Source of the DNA: Streptomyces canus
GTDB lineage: Bacteria > Actinomycetota > Actinomycetes > Streptomycetales > Streptomycetaceae
NCBI RefSeq assembly: GCF_001514145.1
Contig: NZ_KQ948672.1
Location: 62,001 to 126,000, forward strand
Direction: 5' to 3'
Length of the DNA stretch: 64,000 nucleotides
The notes beneath the pieces were generated by a model. The model was given only the letters and a program-made list of their open reading frames with translations, made no database searches and was not told the DNA's origin. Below are positions 1 through 13,916 of the stretch, one piece after another. The translations under genes were made by a program, and so were the position numbers. Position 1 is the stretch's first letter; the number at the start of each line of letters is the position of its first letter.

Positions 1-1054
1 CCGCGCCGAGGTGGTTGGTACGGCGTTCGACGGCGAGGAGGTGGTTGTCGTCGTAGTAGCCGAAGACGGTGGTGCGGCGCAGGACACGGACCTCGGGGGC
101 GGCGTCGAGCTGCTCCGTCACCTCCCGTACCCAGTCCAGGTGTTGGGCCGTGCCGAGGAGGCTCCCGCCGAGTTCCGGCTGGTCGTCGGCGAGGATGACG
201 CGGGCGCCGCTTTTCGCTGCGGCCGCCGCTGCCGCGAGGCCGGCCGGGCCAGCACCGACGATCAGCAGGTCGCAGTGGGCGTGTACGGCGTCGTAGCGGG
301 CGGGGTCCGGTTCGGTGGCGAGGCGTCCCTGGCCGGGGAGGCTGCTCGCGACCAGGCCGTCGTAGAGCTCGACGGTCGTCGCGGGGAGCATGGGCTCCGG
401 GAAGGGTTCCTCGATCTGGACTACCGCGTTGGGTTCTTCGACGCCGGCGGAGAAGATGCCTCGGGGGCGGCCGAGCTTGATGCTGGTGCCGGCCTGGATG
501 ACGCCGTTGGCGAGGAGGGCGGAGGCGAGGGTGTCGCCTCGGTAGCCCTGGTATTCGGTGCCGTCGAAGGTGAAGGTGAGGGGGGTGTCGCGGTCGATGC
601 GGCCGCGGGTGGGGTGGCGGTAAGGACTTTCCTCGCCCCCGCCGCCCCTACCCGTCCCGTCCTGAAGGGGCTCCGCCCCTTCGACCCCGCCAGGGGGCTC
701 TGCCCCCTGGACCCCCGTCGGCCCTGAAGGGGCCTCGTCCTCAAGCGCCGGACAGGCTGCGACAGCCGACCTCGGCTCAACGGGTGCCGGGCGGTTCTCG
801 CCCGACCTGTACACCGTCAGGATCTCGTTCGTCGACGTGTCCCGTACCGCGTTGAACCACCGTCGGCAGCCCGCCGCGTGGCTCCAGCGCTCGGCGAAGG
901 GGCCCTTCGGGTTGTCACGGAAGAAGAGGTAGCGGGCCCACTCCTCGTCGGGGAGGGACGCCGGGTTCTCCGGGTACGGCACGTGGGCCTGGCCGCCGTA
1001 GTGGAACTCGGCCTCGTCGCGGGGCCCGCACCACGGGCAGGGGATCAGCAGCAT
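1..1054 (-). CDS. soxDA: Sarcosine oxidase delta-alpha fusion (SoxD-SoxA), 3' end outside window
   Basis: Subunits of heterotetrameric sarcosine oxidase, which demethylates sarcosine to glycine and passes the C1 unit to tetrahydrofolate. The ATG at 1054 follows an AAGGAG ribosome site and lies 23 bp after soxB. Residues 1-92 are a full SoxD with the zinc-site CPWCG and the HAAGCRRWF end. About 50 residues of Gly/Pro/Glu-rich linker follow, then the SoxA N-terminus (ferredoxin-like part, RGRIDRDTPLTF onward, then the FAD-binding VGAGPAGLAAA motif near residue 265). No stop codon and no in-frame ATG, GTG or TTG lies in the linker, so SoxA cannot easily start on its own. In relatives soxD and soxA are normally separate, adjacent genes. 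The C-terminal folate-binding half of SoxA and any soxG lie beyond base 1. Confidence 0.88.
   Translation of the reverse strand, partial: MLLIPCPWCGPRDEAEFHYGGQAHVPYPENPASLPDEEWARYLFFRDNPKGPFAERWSHAAGCRRWFNAVRDTSTNEILTVYRSGENRPAPVEPRSAVAACPALEDEAPSGPTGVQGAEPPGGVEGAEPLQDGTGRGGGGEESPYRHPTRGRIDRDTPLTFTFDGTEYQGYRGDTLASALLANGVIQAGTSIKLGRPRGIFSAGVEEPNAVVQIEEPFPEPMLPATTVELYDGLVASSLPGQGRLATEPDPARYDAVHAHCDLLIVGAGPAGLAAAAAAAKSGARVILADDQPELGGSLLGTAQHLDWVREVTEQLDAAPEVRVLRRTTVFGYYDDNHLLAVERRTNHLGA
626..772. repeat. GC-rich hairpin repeat forming the SoxD-SoxA linker
   Basis: Two tight hairpins lie in the linker: arms AAGGGGC/GCCCCTT (665-681) and CCAGGGGGC/GCCCCCTGG (690-710), each with a TCC or TCT loop. 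Such elements are usually intergenic in Streptomyces. Here the repeat is translated and supplies the linker residues 95-143. Confidence 0.7.
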
Positions 1055-1077
1055 GTCGTTCGGCTCCTTGAGGATCC

Positions 1078-2310
1078 CTAGTGGGCCACCGCGGCAGCGC
1101 CGTGCTCGTCGACGAGCGCGCCGGTGGTGAAACGGTCGAGCGAGAAGGGGGCGTTGAGGGCGTGCGGGGTGTCGTGGGCGATGGTGTGGGCGTAGACCCA
1201 GCCGACGCCCGGGGTGGCCTTGAAACCGCCCGTACCCCAGCCGCAGTTGAGATAGAGGTTGTCGACGGGGCTGAGCCCGATGATCGGTGAGGCGTCGGGG
1301 CTGGTGTCGACGATGCCGCCCCAGGTGCGCAGCACGTGGGCGCGGGCGAAGACCGGGAAGAGCTCCAGGGCCGCCGCCATCTGCTCTTCGATGATGTGGA
1401 AGGCACCACGCTGGGTGTACGAGTTGTACGCGTCGATGCCCGCGCCCATCACCAGCTCACCCTTGTGCGCCTGGCTGACGTACACGTGGACGGCGTTGGA
1501 CATGACGACCGTGGGGTGCACCGGCTCCAGGAGCTCGGAGACCAGCGCCTGCAACGGGTGGCTCTGGATGGGCAGTTCGATGCCCGCCATGGCGGCGAGG
1601 ACCGAGGTGTGGCCCGCCGAGCAGAGGGCGACCTTGCCGGCCGCGATGGGGCCGAGGTTGGTCTGGACTCCGACTACCCGGTTGTCGACCACGTCGAGGC
1701 CGGTGACCTCGCAGTTCTGGATGATGTCGATGCCGGCGGCGTCGGCCGAGCGGGCCAGGCCCCAGGCGACGTAGTCGTGCTTGGCGATGCCCGCGCGCGG
1801 CTGGTACGTGGCGCCCAGAACCGGGTAGCGCACGTCCTGAGAGATGTTGACGATCGGACAGACTTCCTTGACACCGTCCGCGTCGAGCCACTCCGCGTCC
1901 ACGCCGTTGAGGCGGTTCGCCTCGACCCGGCGCACGCTGTCGCGGACGTCCTGGAGGCTGTGGGCCAGGTTCAGCACGCCACGCTGGGAGAACAGGATCG
2001 GGTAGTCCAGCTCCTCCCCGAGGCCCTCCCACAGCTTGAGCGCGTGCTCGTAGATGCCGGCGCTCTCGTCCCACAGGTAGTTGGAGCGGATGATCGTGGT
2101 GTTGCGGGCCATGTTGCCGCCCGCGAGCCACCCCTTCTCCAGTACGGCGACATTGGTGATGCCGTGGTTCTTCGCCAGGTAGTGCGCGGTGGCCAGACCG
2201 TGTCCGCCGCCGCCGACGATCACCACGTCGTACGACCGCTTGGGCTCGGGATTGCGCCACAGAAAGTCGGGGTGGTCGGGCAGCTCTGCGCCCGGGATGC
2301 GGGGGCTCAT
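1078..2310 (-). CDS. soxB: Sarcosine oxidase subunit beta
   Basis: Flavoprotein beta subunit (410 aa) of heterotetrameric sarcosine oxidase, the catalytic subunit that oxidises sarcosine. The N-terminal dinucleotide motif [18 protein letters not shown] spans residues 29-46. His178 in AKHDYVAWG sits where family members carry the histidine covalently bound to FMN. The C-terminal [15 protein letters not shown] and [13 protein letters not shown] stretches are typical of DAO-fold amine oxidases. The ATG is preceded by GGAGA about 8 nt away. It lies 58 bp after folD and 23 bp before the soxDA fusion, in the order DMGO-folD-soxB-soxDA, so it is part of the dimethylglycine to glycine operon. Confidence 0.95.
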   Translation of the reverse strand: MSPRIPGAELPDHPDFLWRNPEPKRSYDVVIVGGGGHGLATAHYLAKNHGITNVAVLEKGWLAGGNMARNTTIIRSNYLWDESAGIYEHALKLWEGLGEELDYPILFSQRGVLNLAHSLQDVRDSVRRVEANRLNGVDAEWLDADGVKEVCPIVNISQDVRYPVLGATYQPRAGIAKHDYVAWGLARSADAAGIDIIQNCEVTGLDVVDNRVVGVQTNLGPIAAGKVALCSAGHTSVLAAMAGIELPIQSHPLQALVSELLEPVHPTVVMSNAVHVYVSQAHKGELVMGAGIDAYNSYTQRGAFHIIEEQMAAALELFPVFARAHVLRTWGGIVDTSPDASPIIGLSPVDNLYLNCGWGTGGFKATPGVGWVYAHTIAHDTPHALNAPFSLDRFTTGALVDEHGAAAVAH

Positions 2311-2368
2311 CGGACGTCTCCGTCTTCTGAAAGGTGCGGATTCTGCGGGTGCTCGGGGACGTGCGCGT

Positions 2369-3229
2369 TCATACGGCGGTGGCGTTCCTCTCAGCGGCCT
2401 CGACGACGTTGGCCAGCAACATCGCCCGGGTCATGGGGCCCACACCGCCGGGCATCGGCGCGATCCAGTCGGCGACCTCGGCGGCGTCCGGGTGGATGTC
2501 GCCGACCAGGCCCTGGTCGGTGCGGGTGATGCCGACGTCCAGGACCGCGGCGCCGGGGCGCAGCATGTCCTTGGTGACCAGTCCGGGCGAGCCGGCGGCG
2601 GCGATGACGATGTCCGCCTCTCGGGTGTGCCAGGCGAGACCCTTGGTGCCGGTGTGGCACAGGGTGACGGTGGCGTTCTCGGAGCGGCGGGTGAGGAGGA
2701 GGCCGATGGGGCGTCCTACCGTGATGCCCCGGCCGATCACACAGACGCGCGCTCCGGCGAGCGGTACGTCGTGGCGGCGGAGCAGTTCCACGATGCCGCG
2801 CGGGGTGCACGGCAGCGGTGCCTCGACGCCCAGGGTGAGCCGGCCGAGGTTGACGGGGTGCAGTCCGTCGGCGTCCTTGGCCGGGTCCATTCGTTCCAGT
2901 ACGGCGTTTGCGTCCAGGTGGCGCGGAAGCGGGAGTTGGACGATGTAGCCGGTACAGGCAGGGTCGGCGTTGAGCTCGTCGATCGTCTCCTCGACCTGCT
3001 CCTGTGAGGCGTCGGCGGGCAGGTCCCGGCGGATCGAGGAGATGCCGACCTGGGCGCAGTCGCGGTGCTTTCCGCCGACGTAGGCCCGGCTGCCCGGGTC
3101 GTCGCCGACCAGGACCGTGCCGAGGCCCGGCGGGCGGCCGCCCGTGGCCGTCAACTTGGCCACCCGCTCCGCGAGTTCGCGGCGGATGTCGGCGGCGGTC
3201 GCCTTGCCGTCGAGCAGCTGTGCGTTCAC
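2369..3229 (-). CDS. folD: Bifunctional methylene-THF dehydrogenase/cyclohydrolase
   Basis: FolD (286 aa) interconverts 5,10-methylene-THF and 10-formyl-THF. The GTG at 3229 ([16 protein letters not shown]) is chosen because GGAAGG lies about 9 nt upstream; the in-frame ATG at 3247 has no ribosome site. Family motifs are visible: the catalytic YVGGKHRDC lysine region, the GYIVQLPLP substrate loop, the [16 protein letters not shown] nucleotide-binding turn, and [15 protein letters not shown] near the end. It lies between the dimethylglycine oxidase and soxB genes, where it would process the methylene-THF that those enzymes make. Chromosomes usually carry a housekeeping folD elsewhere, so this is probably a pathway-specific copy. 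Confidence 0.95.
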   Translation of the reverse strand: MNAQLLDGKATAADIRRELAERVAKLTATGGRPPGLGTVLVGDDPGSRAYVGGKHRDCAQVGISSIRRDLPADASQEQVEETIDELNADPACTGYIVQLPLPRHLDANAVLERMDPAKDADGLHPVNLGRLTLGVEAPLPCTPRGIVELLRRHDVPLAGARVCVIGRGITVGRPIGLLLTRRSENATVTLCHTGTKGLAWHTREADIVIAAAGSPGLVTKDMLRPGAAVLDVGITRTDQGLVGDIHPDAAEVADWIAPMPGGVGPMTRAMLLANVVEAAERNATAV

Positions 3230-3265
3230 CGGCGGTGTTCCTTCCATCGGAGTCGACGCGAGATG

Positions 3266-5779
<2,514 letters not shown>

Positions 5780-5895
5780 TCAATGTGCCTGTCGCGCCGG
5801 TGGGTGTCAAGAGTTGCGGGACCTCGGAAAACGGGCCGGAACACAAGCCGGGACACGCACCGCGACAAGGCCCGTGACAAGGCCTGAACAAGGCG

Positions 5896-5942
5896 ATGCC
5901 CGGCGGGCGGTGCACGTGGTGTGCGCACCGCCCGCCGGGCAT
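5896..5942 (-). terminator. Strong hairpin terminator of the betB-ABC transporter operon
   Basis: A perfect 18-bp stem (5896-5913 with 5925-5942) and an 11-nt loop, 34 bp after the stop of the substrate-binding protein. No T-run follows, as is usual in Streptomyces. Confidence 0.8.
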
Positions 5943-5976
5943 GATCCGACCGGTTTCCTGCTCCCTGGCTCCGGCG

Positions 5977-6939
5977 CTACTTGATCCAGGCGTCCACCTT
6001 GTCGCGGTTGGCCTCCACCCACTTCTTCGCCGCCGCCTCGTCGGACAGCTTGTCCTGCGCGATGTACTTGGCGACCTCGTTCTGGTCGTCGTTCGTCCAG
6101 TTGAAGTTCTTCACCAGGTTGTAGGCGGGGCTGCCGGACTTGGCGAACTTCGCGCTGACGATCTTGTTGAGCTTGTACACGGGATAGTCACAGGCGACCT
6201 TCGCCGCGACGGCGTCACAGCCGTCCTTGTACGCGGGCAGGCTGACCTTCTTCAGCGGGACCTCGGACAGGAACCACTGCGGCTCGTAGAAGTAGCCGAT
6301 CACCCACTTCTTGTTCTTCTCGGCGTCGCGGAAGGCCGTGATGAGGGCGGCCTCACTGCCCGCGTACACCACCTTGAAGTCCAGGTTCAGGTTCTTCACC
6401 AGCGCCGCGTCGTTGGTGACGTACGACGGGTCACCGTCCAGGAGCTGGCCCTTGCCGCCCGACTCCGACGTCTTGAACTTCGACGCGTACTTGTTGAGGT
6501 TCTTCCACTCAAGGATGTCCGGGTGCGCCTTGGCCAGCCACGGCGGCACATACCAGCCGATCAGGCCTTCGTTGCCGGTCTGGCCGGCGTCCACGGCGGT
6601 CTTCTGCTGGTCGATGTACTTCTTCACCAGGTCCGCGTGGCCCCAGTTCTCCAGGACCGCGTCGACCTCGCCGGTGCCGAAGCCCTGCCAGGCGATCTCT
6701 TCCTTCAGGTTCTTCTTGTTGACCGTGCAGCCGAGGTCGTGCTGCGCGACGTACGCGACGACCGCCGCGTCGGCCTCGTAGCCCACCCACGGGTTGATGG
6801 CCAGGTTGAAGGTGCCGCACTTGCCCGAGCTTCCCGAGCCTGCGGAGGAGCTGTCTCCGACCTTCGCCCCGCCGCACGCGGTGAGGGTGAGGCCGAGGAC
6901 GGCCAGGCCGGCCGCGCCGGCTCGCCAGTGTCTTGCCAT
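5977..6939 (-). CDS. Glycine betaine ABC transporter substrate-binding lipoprotein
   Basis: Extracellular receptor (320 aa) of a quaternary-amine importer of the OpuAC/ProX type. The ATG at 6939 follows AAAGGAG. A lipoprotein signal ends in LTLTACGG. The mature part has the tryptophan-containing stretches INPWVGYEA, LENWGHADL and LIGWYVPPW expected for an aromatic cage that binds trimethylammonium groups. It lies 14 bp after the permease gene in the minus-strand order betB, ATPase, permease, receptor. Choline, betaine or carnitine are all possible ligands; the gene neighbourhood favours betaine or choline. Confidence 0.9.
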   Translation of the reverse strand: MARHWRAGAAGLAVLGLTLTACGGAKVGDSSSAGSGSSGKCGTFNLAINPWVGYEADAAVVAYVAQHDLGCTVNKKNLKEEIAWQGFGTGEVDAVLENWGHADLVKKYIDQQKTAVDAGQTGNEGLIGWYVPPWLAKAHPDILEWKNLNKYASKFKTSESGGKGQLLDGDPSYVTNDAALVKNLNLDFKVVYAGSEAALITAFRDAEKNKKWVIGYFYEPQWFLSEVPLKKVSLPAYKDGCDAVAAKVACDYPVYKLNKIVSAKFAKSGSPAYNLVKNFNWTNDDQNEVAKYIAQDKLSDEAAAKKWVEANRDKVDAWIK

Positions 6940-6953
6940 GGTGTCGTGCTCCT

Positions 6954-8953
6954 TTAAGCGCCTGCGCGTCGCGCCGCTGCCTGAGTGATCCGGTCGAACA
7001 TGACTCCGAGCAGTACGATGGCGAGTCCTGCCGCCAGCCCCTTGCCGTACAGCTCTCCCTGCGAGAAACCGGCCACGACGTCGTAGCCGAGGGCGCCCGC
7101 GCCTACCAGGCCGCCCACAACAACCATCGACAGCACGTAGATCAGACCCTGGTTTGTGGCAAGCGTCAGGGCACTGCGTGACATCGGCAGTTGAACCTTG
7201 GTGATGATCTGCCAGGTGTTGCACCCGGCGGAAGTGGCCGCTTCCACGGTGGTCGCGGGCACGGCCCGGATCCCGTCGGCGATGATCTTCATGGCGACGG
7301 GCGCCCCGTAGACGATCGCGGCGACGATGGCCGTGAAGCGGGTGGGCCCGAACAGTGCGAGGAACGGCACGAGGTAGACGAACGGCGGCATGACCTGGGC
7401 CGCGTCCAGGGTGGGCCGGATCATGCGGTCGGCCGTCATGCTGCGGCCCATCCACACCCCGAAGACGATGCCGAGGATCATCACGAGCACCGTCGCGACG
7501 ATCGTCGAGGCCATCGTCGTCATGGCGTCCGACCACACGCCGGTGGCGACCAGCAGGCCCACGCACACCGCCGTGGTGATCCCGGACTTCCAGCCGCCGA
7601 GCACCACCGCCAGTGCGACCAGCACCGCGCCGACGAGCCACCACGGGGAGTCGGTGAGCAGCGTCTGGAACGGGTTGAGCAGGCCGTTGGTGATGGCGTC
7701 GCGGAAGGCGTTGGTCAGGCCCGACAGGTTGTCCTGCACCCAGGTGGCCGCGGTGTCCGTCGCGCTCGCGATATGGCTGCCGACGGTGCCGTCACCGGGG
7801 AAGTCGGCCGCCCACAGGTAGGTGCGCGACAGGTAGATCAGGATCACCGTGACCACGGCGCCGGCGCCGAGCAGGGGCCTGCGCCACTTCTCGAAGCGGT
7901 TCTTGGAGTTGCGTGCGTGCTCCTCGCGTGCGCTGGCCGCGGTCGTGACCCGGTCCAGCACGATCGCCATGATCACGATAGCGAGGCCCGCGTTGAAGGC
8001 CGTGCCGACGTCGAGCGACTGCAGTGCCTGCAGGACGTTCACGCCGAGGCCCGGTGCGTTGATCAGGGCCGCGATGGTCACCATGGCCAGGGCGGCCATG
8101 ATGGTCTGGTTGACGCCCATGACCACAGTCCGCTTGGACATCGGCAGCAGGACCTTCAGCAGCGACTGGCGGCGCGTGGCGCCCAGTGAGTCGGCCGCCT
8201 CGACCGTCGTCCTGGACACGTTGCGGATGGCGTGCGCCGTGATGCGGATCGTCGGCGGGGCCGCGTAGATCACGGTGGCGATCGTGGCGGACGCGCCGCC
8301 GATGAGGAAGAACAGGGTCAGCGGCGCCAGGTAGACCATGGTCGGCATCGTCTGCATGAGGTCCAGGAAGGGCGTCATGAGCCGGTTGAACCGGTCCGAG
8401 AGACCGGCCCACACCCCGAGCGGGATGGCGAACAGCAGGGCCACGAACACCGCGCACAGGATGAGCGCCAGGGTGTCCATGCTCTCCTGCCACAGGCCCT
8501 GCAGCCCGAAGAAGGTGAAGCCGGCCACGGCCAGCAGCGCGACCTTCCAGTTGCCCACGGCCCAGGAGACGAATCCGGCCAGGCCCACGACGCCGAGCCA
8601 GCCGATCTCCGGGACCGGGCGGGCCCCGGACGGCTGGGAGATCAGGTGCTGGACGAACGTCACCAGGTTGTCGATGACCAGCCGGATCTCGTTGAAGAAG
8701 TACAGGAAGAGCGGGTTGGAGTTGCGGTTGGCGCCGATGGAGTCGTTGAAGTCGTTGATCCACCGGTGCAGATCGGTCAGATCGGCCACCGCCAGGGACA
8801 GGGTCTGCTTGCCGCGCAGGAGGGCGAAAAGCACCAGCCAGACGACGAGGATCGCGCCGATCATCACGGGCCGGCTGACCTTGCGCACGCTCTTGGCGGG
8901 CGCGGCCGGTTCCGCTGCCTCTGTTTTCTCGGGTTTCTCCATGACGACGGTCA

Positions 8954-8954
<1 letters not shown>
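6954..8954 (-). CDS. Tandem-domain glycine betaine ABC permease
   Basis: A 666-aa membrane protein with two complete ProW-type permease domains in one chain. The first carries the coupling motif EAADSLGATRRQSLLKVLLP, the second EAATSAGCNTWQIITKVQLP. Ordinary ProW proteins have one such domain and work as dimers, so this is a covalent dimer. Two pairs of hydrophobic blocks are separated by the charged segment REEHARNSKNRFEKWRR. The ATG overlaps the ATPase stop as TGATG, indicating translational coupling. It imports the substrate recognised by the adjacent receptor. Confidence 0.92.
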
Positions 8955-11529
<2,575 letters not shown>

Positions 11530-11552
11530 GCGCCGAGCCTTTCATTGGAATC

Positions 11553-11569
11553 GTTGCGCATCGTGCACC
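11553..11569. promoter_or_regulatory. Near-match GTTGC-N7-GCAAC operator upstream of betB
   Basis: GTTGC-gcatcgt-GCACC begins 24 bp upstream of the betB start codon. It matches the regulon palindrome in the left half and in GCA of the right half. Confidence 0.5.
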
Positions 11570-11714
11570 GTATTGCTTGTGGTGGAACACAGTGGCGAAT
11601 GGACAGACCGGCGTCAAGAGGTTGGCGGATGACGATTTCACCATGCGCAGCTTTACTCGCCCACCCTTGACCACGGGCGACACCGCGCCGACCATGTTGC
11701 GTATCGCTCACCTT

Positions 11715-11731
11715 GTTGTGCAATACGCACC
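11715..11731. promoter_or_regulatory. Near-match operator upstream of purU
   Basis: GTTGT-gcaatac-GCACC lies just upstream of the purU ribosome site. It is nested in a wider inverted repeat, GTTGCGTAT (11696-11704) facing ATACGCAC (11724-11731). Confidence 0.5.
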
Positions 11732-11745
11732 GACGGAGGCCGCAC

Positions 11746-12618
11746 ATGTCCCCTCGCCCGCAACCTGGCCGTGAGTACGTCCTCACCCTCTCCTGTCCTG
11801 ACAGCGCGGGACTGGTTCACGCCGTGAGCGGCTTCCTCGTGAGGAACTCCGGAAACATCCTGGAAAGCCAGCAGTTCGACGACCGACTTCAAGGGCGCTT
11901 CTTCATGCGGGTCCACTTCGACGTTTCCGATCCGAACTTCAAGCTGGAGGTTCTGCGCTCCAGGTTCGGCCCGGTCGCCCAGGCCTACGGCATCTCCTGG
12001 ACCCTGAACGAAGCGGCCACACCGACCCGGACGCTGATCATGGTGTCGAAGTTCGGCCACTGCCTGAACGACCTGCTGTTCCGCCGGCGCACCGGCGCGC
12101 TCAACATCGAGATCCCGGCGATCGTCTCCAACCACCGCGACTTCGAGAAGCTCGCGGAGACGTACGGCGTCCCCTTCCACCACATCCCGGTGACCAAGGA
12201 GACCAAGGCCGACGCCGAGGCACGGCTGATGGAACTCGTGCGCGAACTGGACGTCGACCTGGTGGTGCTGGCCCGCTACATGCAGGTCCTCTCCGACGAC
12301 CTGTGCAAGCAGCTGGAGGGCCGCGCCATCAACATCCACCACTCCTTCCTCCCCAGCTTCAAGGGCGCGCGCCCCTATGACCAGGCGTACCAGCGCGGAG
12401 TCAAGCTGGTCGGCGCGACGGCGCACTATGTGACGTCGGATCTGGACGAGGGGCAGATCATCGAGCAGGACGTGGTCCGGGTGGACCACTCGCTCGACCC
12501 CGGCGACCTGGTCACGGTCGGGCGGGACGTGGAGGCGCAGGTCCTCGCGCACGCGGTGAAGTGGCACAGCGAGAGCCGCGTGATGGTGGACGGCAACCGC
12601 ACGGTGGTCTTCCGCTGA
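11746..12618 (+). CDS. purU: Formyltetrahydrofolate deformylase
   Basis: PurU (290 aa) hydrolyses 10-formyl-THF to formate and free THF. The ATG at 11746 follows GGAGG with 6-nt spacing; an in-frame TTG at 11713 has none. An N-terminal ACT domain (YVLTLSCPDSAGLVHAVSGF) precedes the formyltransferase fold, with INIHHSFLPSFKGARPYDQA and LVGATAHYVTSDLDEGQII carrying the catalytic region. It is divergent from betB. Together with FolD it would release C1 units from betaine methyl groups as formate for the formate dehydrogenase at 22935 and regenerate THF for the oxidases. Confidence 0.95.
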   Translation: MSPRPQPGREYVLTLSCPDSAGLVHAVSGFLVRNSGNILESQQFDDRLQGRFFMRVHFDVSDPNFKLEVLRSRFGPVAQAYGISWTLNEAATPTRTLIMVSKFGHCLNDLLFRRRTGALNIEIPAIVSNHRDFEKLAETYGVPFHHIPVTKETKADAEARLMELVRELDVDLVVLARYMQVLSDDLCKQLEGRAINIHHSFLPSFKGARPYDQAYQRGVKLVGATAHYVTSDLDEGQIIEQDVVRVDHSLDPGDLVTVGRDVEAQVLAHAVKWHSESRVMVDGNRTVVFR

Positions 12619-12620
12619 AC

Positions 12621-12671
12621 CGTATACGAGAAGGGCGGGACCGGATTCCGGTCCCGCCCTTCTCGTATACG
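12621..12671. terminator. Perfect 25-bp inverted repeat, likely bidirectional terminator
   Basis: The arms 12621-12645 and 12647-12671 are perfectly complementary around a single central base. It starts 2 bp after the purU stop and also faces the degraded minus-strand gene. Confidence 0.8.
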
Positions 12672-12693
12672 ACGCCGGGGGCACCGGAACAGG

Positions 12694-13064
12694 TCACAGG
12701 GGCTGCTGGAGAGACGCGATGAGCGCGGCGGGTCGGAAACGCGCGCCGGGGACGAGAGCTGCGAGCTCGCGCCCCTTCACCACCGGGATCCAGGTGTCGT
12801 CCTCGCCCCAGCCGGTACCGCCGGCGGAGGTGACGTACTGAGCACCAGGGCGGCGTGCAGCAGGTGCGCCCGCAACGCGACGGCACCGCCGAAGTCGTGG
12901 GCGACCACGAGCGGGCCACGGCGCGCCAGACGTATGACGAGAAGGGCGTGCCGTGCAGCAGGACGACCGGCGGCCGGCCGGGGTGCCCCAGCCGGTCCCG
13001 GCGGACATCACCCGAGGTGCTGGTGAACGTTCGGGTCAGCTGCCGATTCGGTGTCCGTTGTCAT
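12694..13064 (-). pseudogene. Decayed alpha/beta hydrolase
   Basis: Three pieces of a haloalkane-dehalogenase-like or epoxide-hydrolase-like alpha/beta hydrolase lie in different frames. The first is the N-terminal RPPVVLLHGTPFSSYVWR. The second is LVVAHDFGGAVALRAHLLH, which holds the oxyanion/nucleophile-elbow neighbourhood. The third is the tail GEDDTWIPVVKGRELAALV followed by GARFRP. A start (MTTDTESAADPNV at 13064, after GAGAAGG) reads out of frame after 18 codons. Intact relatives are about 280 aa, so most of the middle is deleted. It lies 12 bp after the MTHFR gene and may once have ended that operon. Confidence 0.7.
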
Positions 13065-13076
13065 CCTTCTCCCGGT

Positions 13077-13913
13077 TCAGCCGTCCACCCGGTCCAGCAG
13101 CGCCCGGCGCCACCGTTCCGTCTCGGCGATCTGGTTGAACGTGAACAGATGCAGCCCGGCCACCCCCGCCGATGGCGCGGTGAGGGCCTCTTCCATGCGG
13201 GACAGCAGCCGCTCGGGCCCATAACCACCGGGGGCCGCGAAACGCACGAACCACGAGGCGTGCCGGGTAAGGAAGCGGGTCGACTCCCCCACCCCGATCT
13301 TCGTGGCCATCGCCAGCAGTTTCGCCCGCTGCACGGGTCCCGCGACGCCTACATGAACCGGCAGGGTGACGTCCCTGCGCCGTATACGACCGAGCCACTC
13401 TCCCAGCACTCGCGGGTCGAAGCACAGGTTGCTCACGATGTACGTGGCGTGCTCGCGCTTGTCCCACATCGCCTGGATGGTGAGGTCGTCGTGGATGAGC
13501 GGATGGCTCTCCGGGTAGCCGGTGACGCCGACCCTGGCGAAGGGCCTGCCCAGCTCGCTCAGCCCACGCAGCACCGGCAGGGCCCCGTCATAGACTCCCG
13601 CCGGCGGGTCGGAGTCGCCGGCGGGGACGAAGACGTCGTCCACGCCGGACTCGCGGAGCCGGGCCGTGACCTCCTTGAGGTGGACGTCGTCCCGCAGCAG
13701 CCGCGCGGGCACGTGCGGGACGACCCGGTAGCCGTGCGCGGCGAGCCGGCCGGCAAGGTCGAGGGTCGGCTCCAGGCCCTTGACCGGCGACGCCGTCACG
13801 GTCACGACGACATCGCGCGGGACATGGGCGAGAACCTTGTCCTCGGTCGACTTCGCGGGCAGCACCTCGTAGCGGACGCTGTTCAGCAGCGCCCGGAGCC
13901 CTGTGGCGCCCAA
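13077..13913 (-). CDS. Methylenetetrahydrofolate reductase family protein
   Basis: A TIM-barrel protein (278 aa) of the MetF family, which reduces methylene-THF to methyl-THF. Visible stretches are RYEVLPAKS, DVVVTVTASPVKGLEPTL, VFVPAGDSDPP, GVTGYPESHP and the C-terminal GLHLFTFNQIAETERW. It resembles the divergent actinobacterial branch of MetF rather than the E. coli flavoprotein (family judgement, not tested). The TTG start at 13913 lies 3 bp after the betA stop, with GGCGGAG inside the betA end as ribosome site; the frame is closed by that stop, so no longer start exists. Coupled to choline dehydrogenase, it could feed betaine-derived C1 units to methionine synthesis. Confidence 0.8.
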   Translation of the reverse strand: MGATGLRALLNSVRYEVLPAKSTEDKVLAHVPRDVVVTVTASPVKGLEPTLDLAGRLAAHGYRVVPHVPARLLRDDVHLKEVTARLRESGVDDVFVPAGDSDPPAGVYDGALPVLRGLSELGRPFARVGVTGYPESHPLIHDDLTIQAMWDKREHATYIVSNLCFDPRVLGEWLGRIRRRDVTLPVHVGVAGPVQRAKLLAMATKIGVGESTRFLTRHASWFVRFAAPGGYGPERLLSRMEEALTAPSAGVAGLHLFTFNQIAETERWRRALLDRVDG

Positions 13914-13916
13914 CTC

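Noticed and set aside
11713-11745. Upstream TTG as start of purU
   Set aside because: It has no ribosome site and lies inside an operator-like repeat. The ATG at 11746 has GGAGG at ideal distance.
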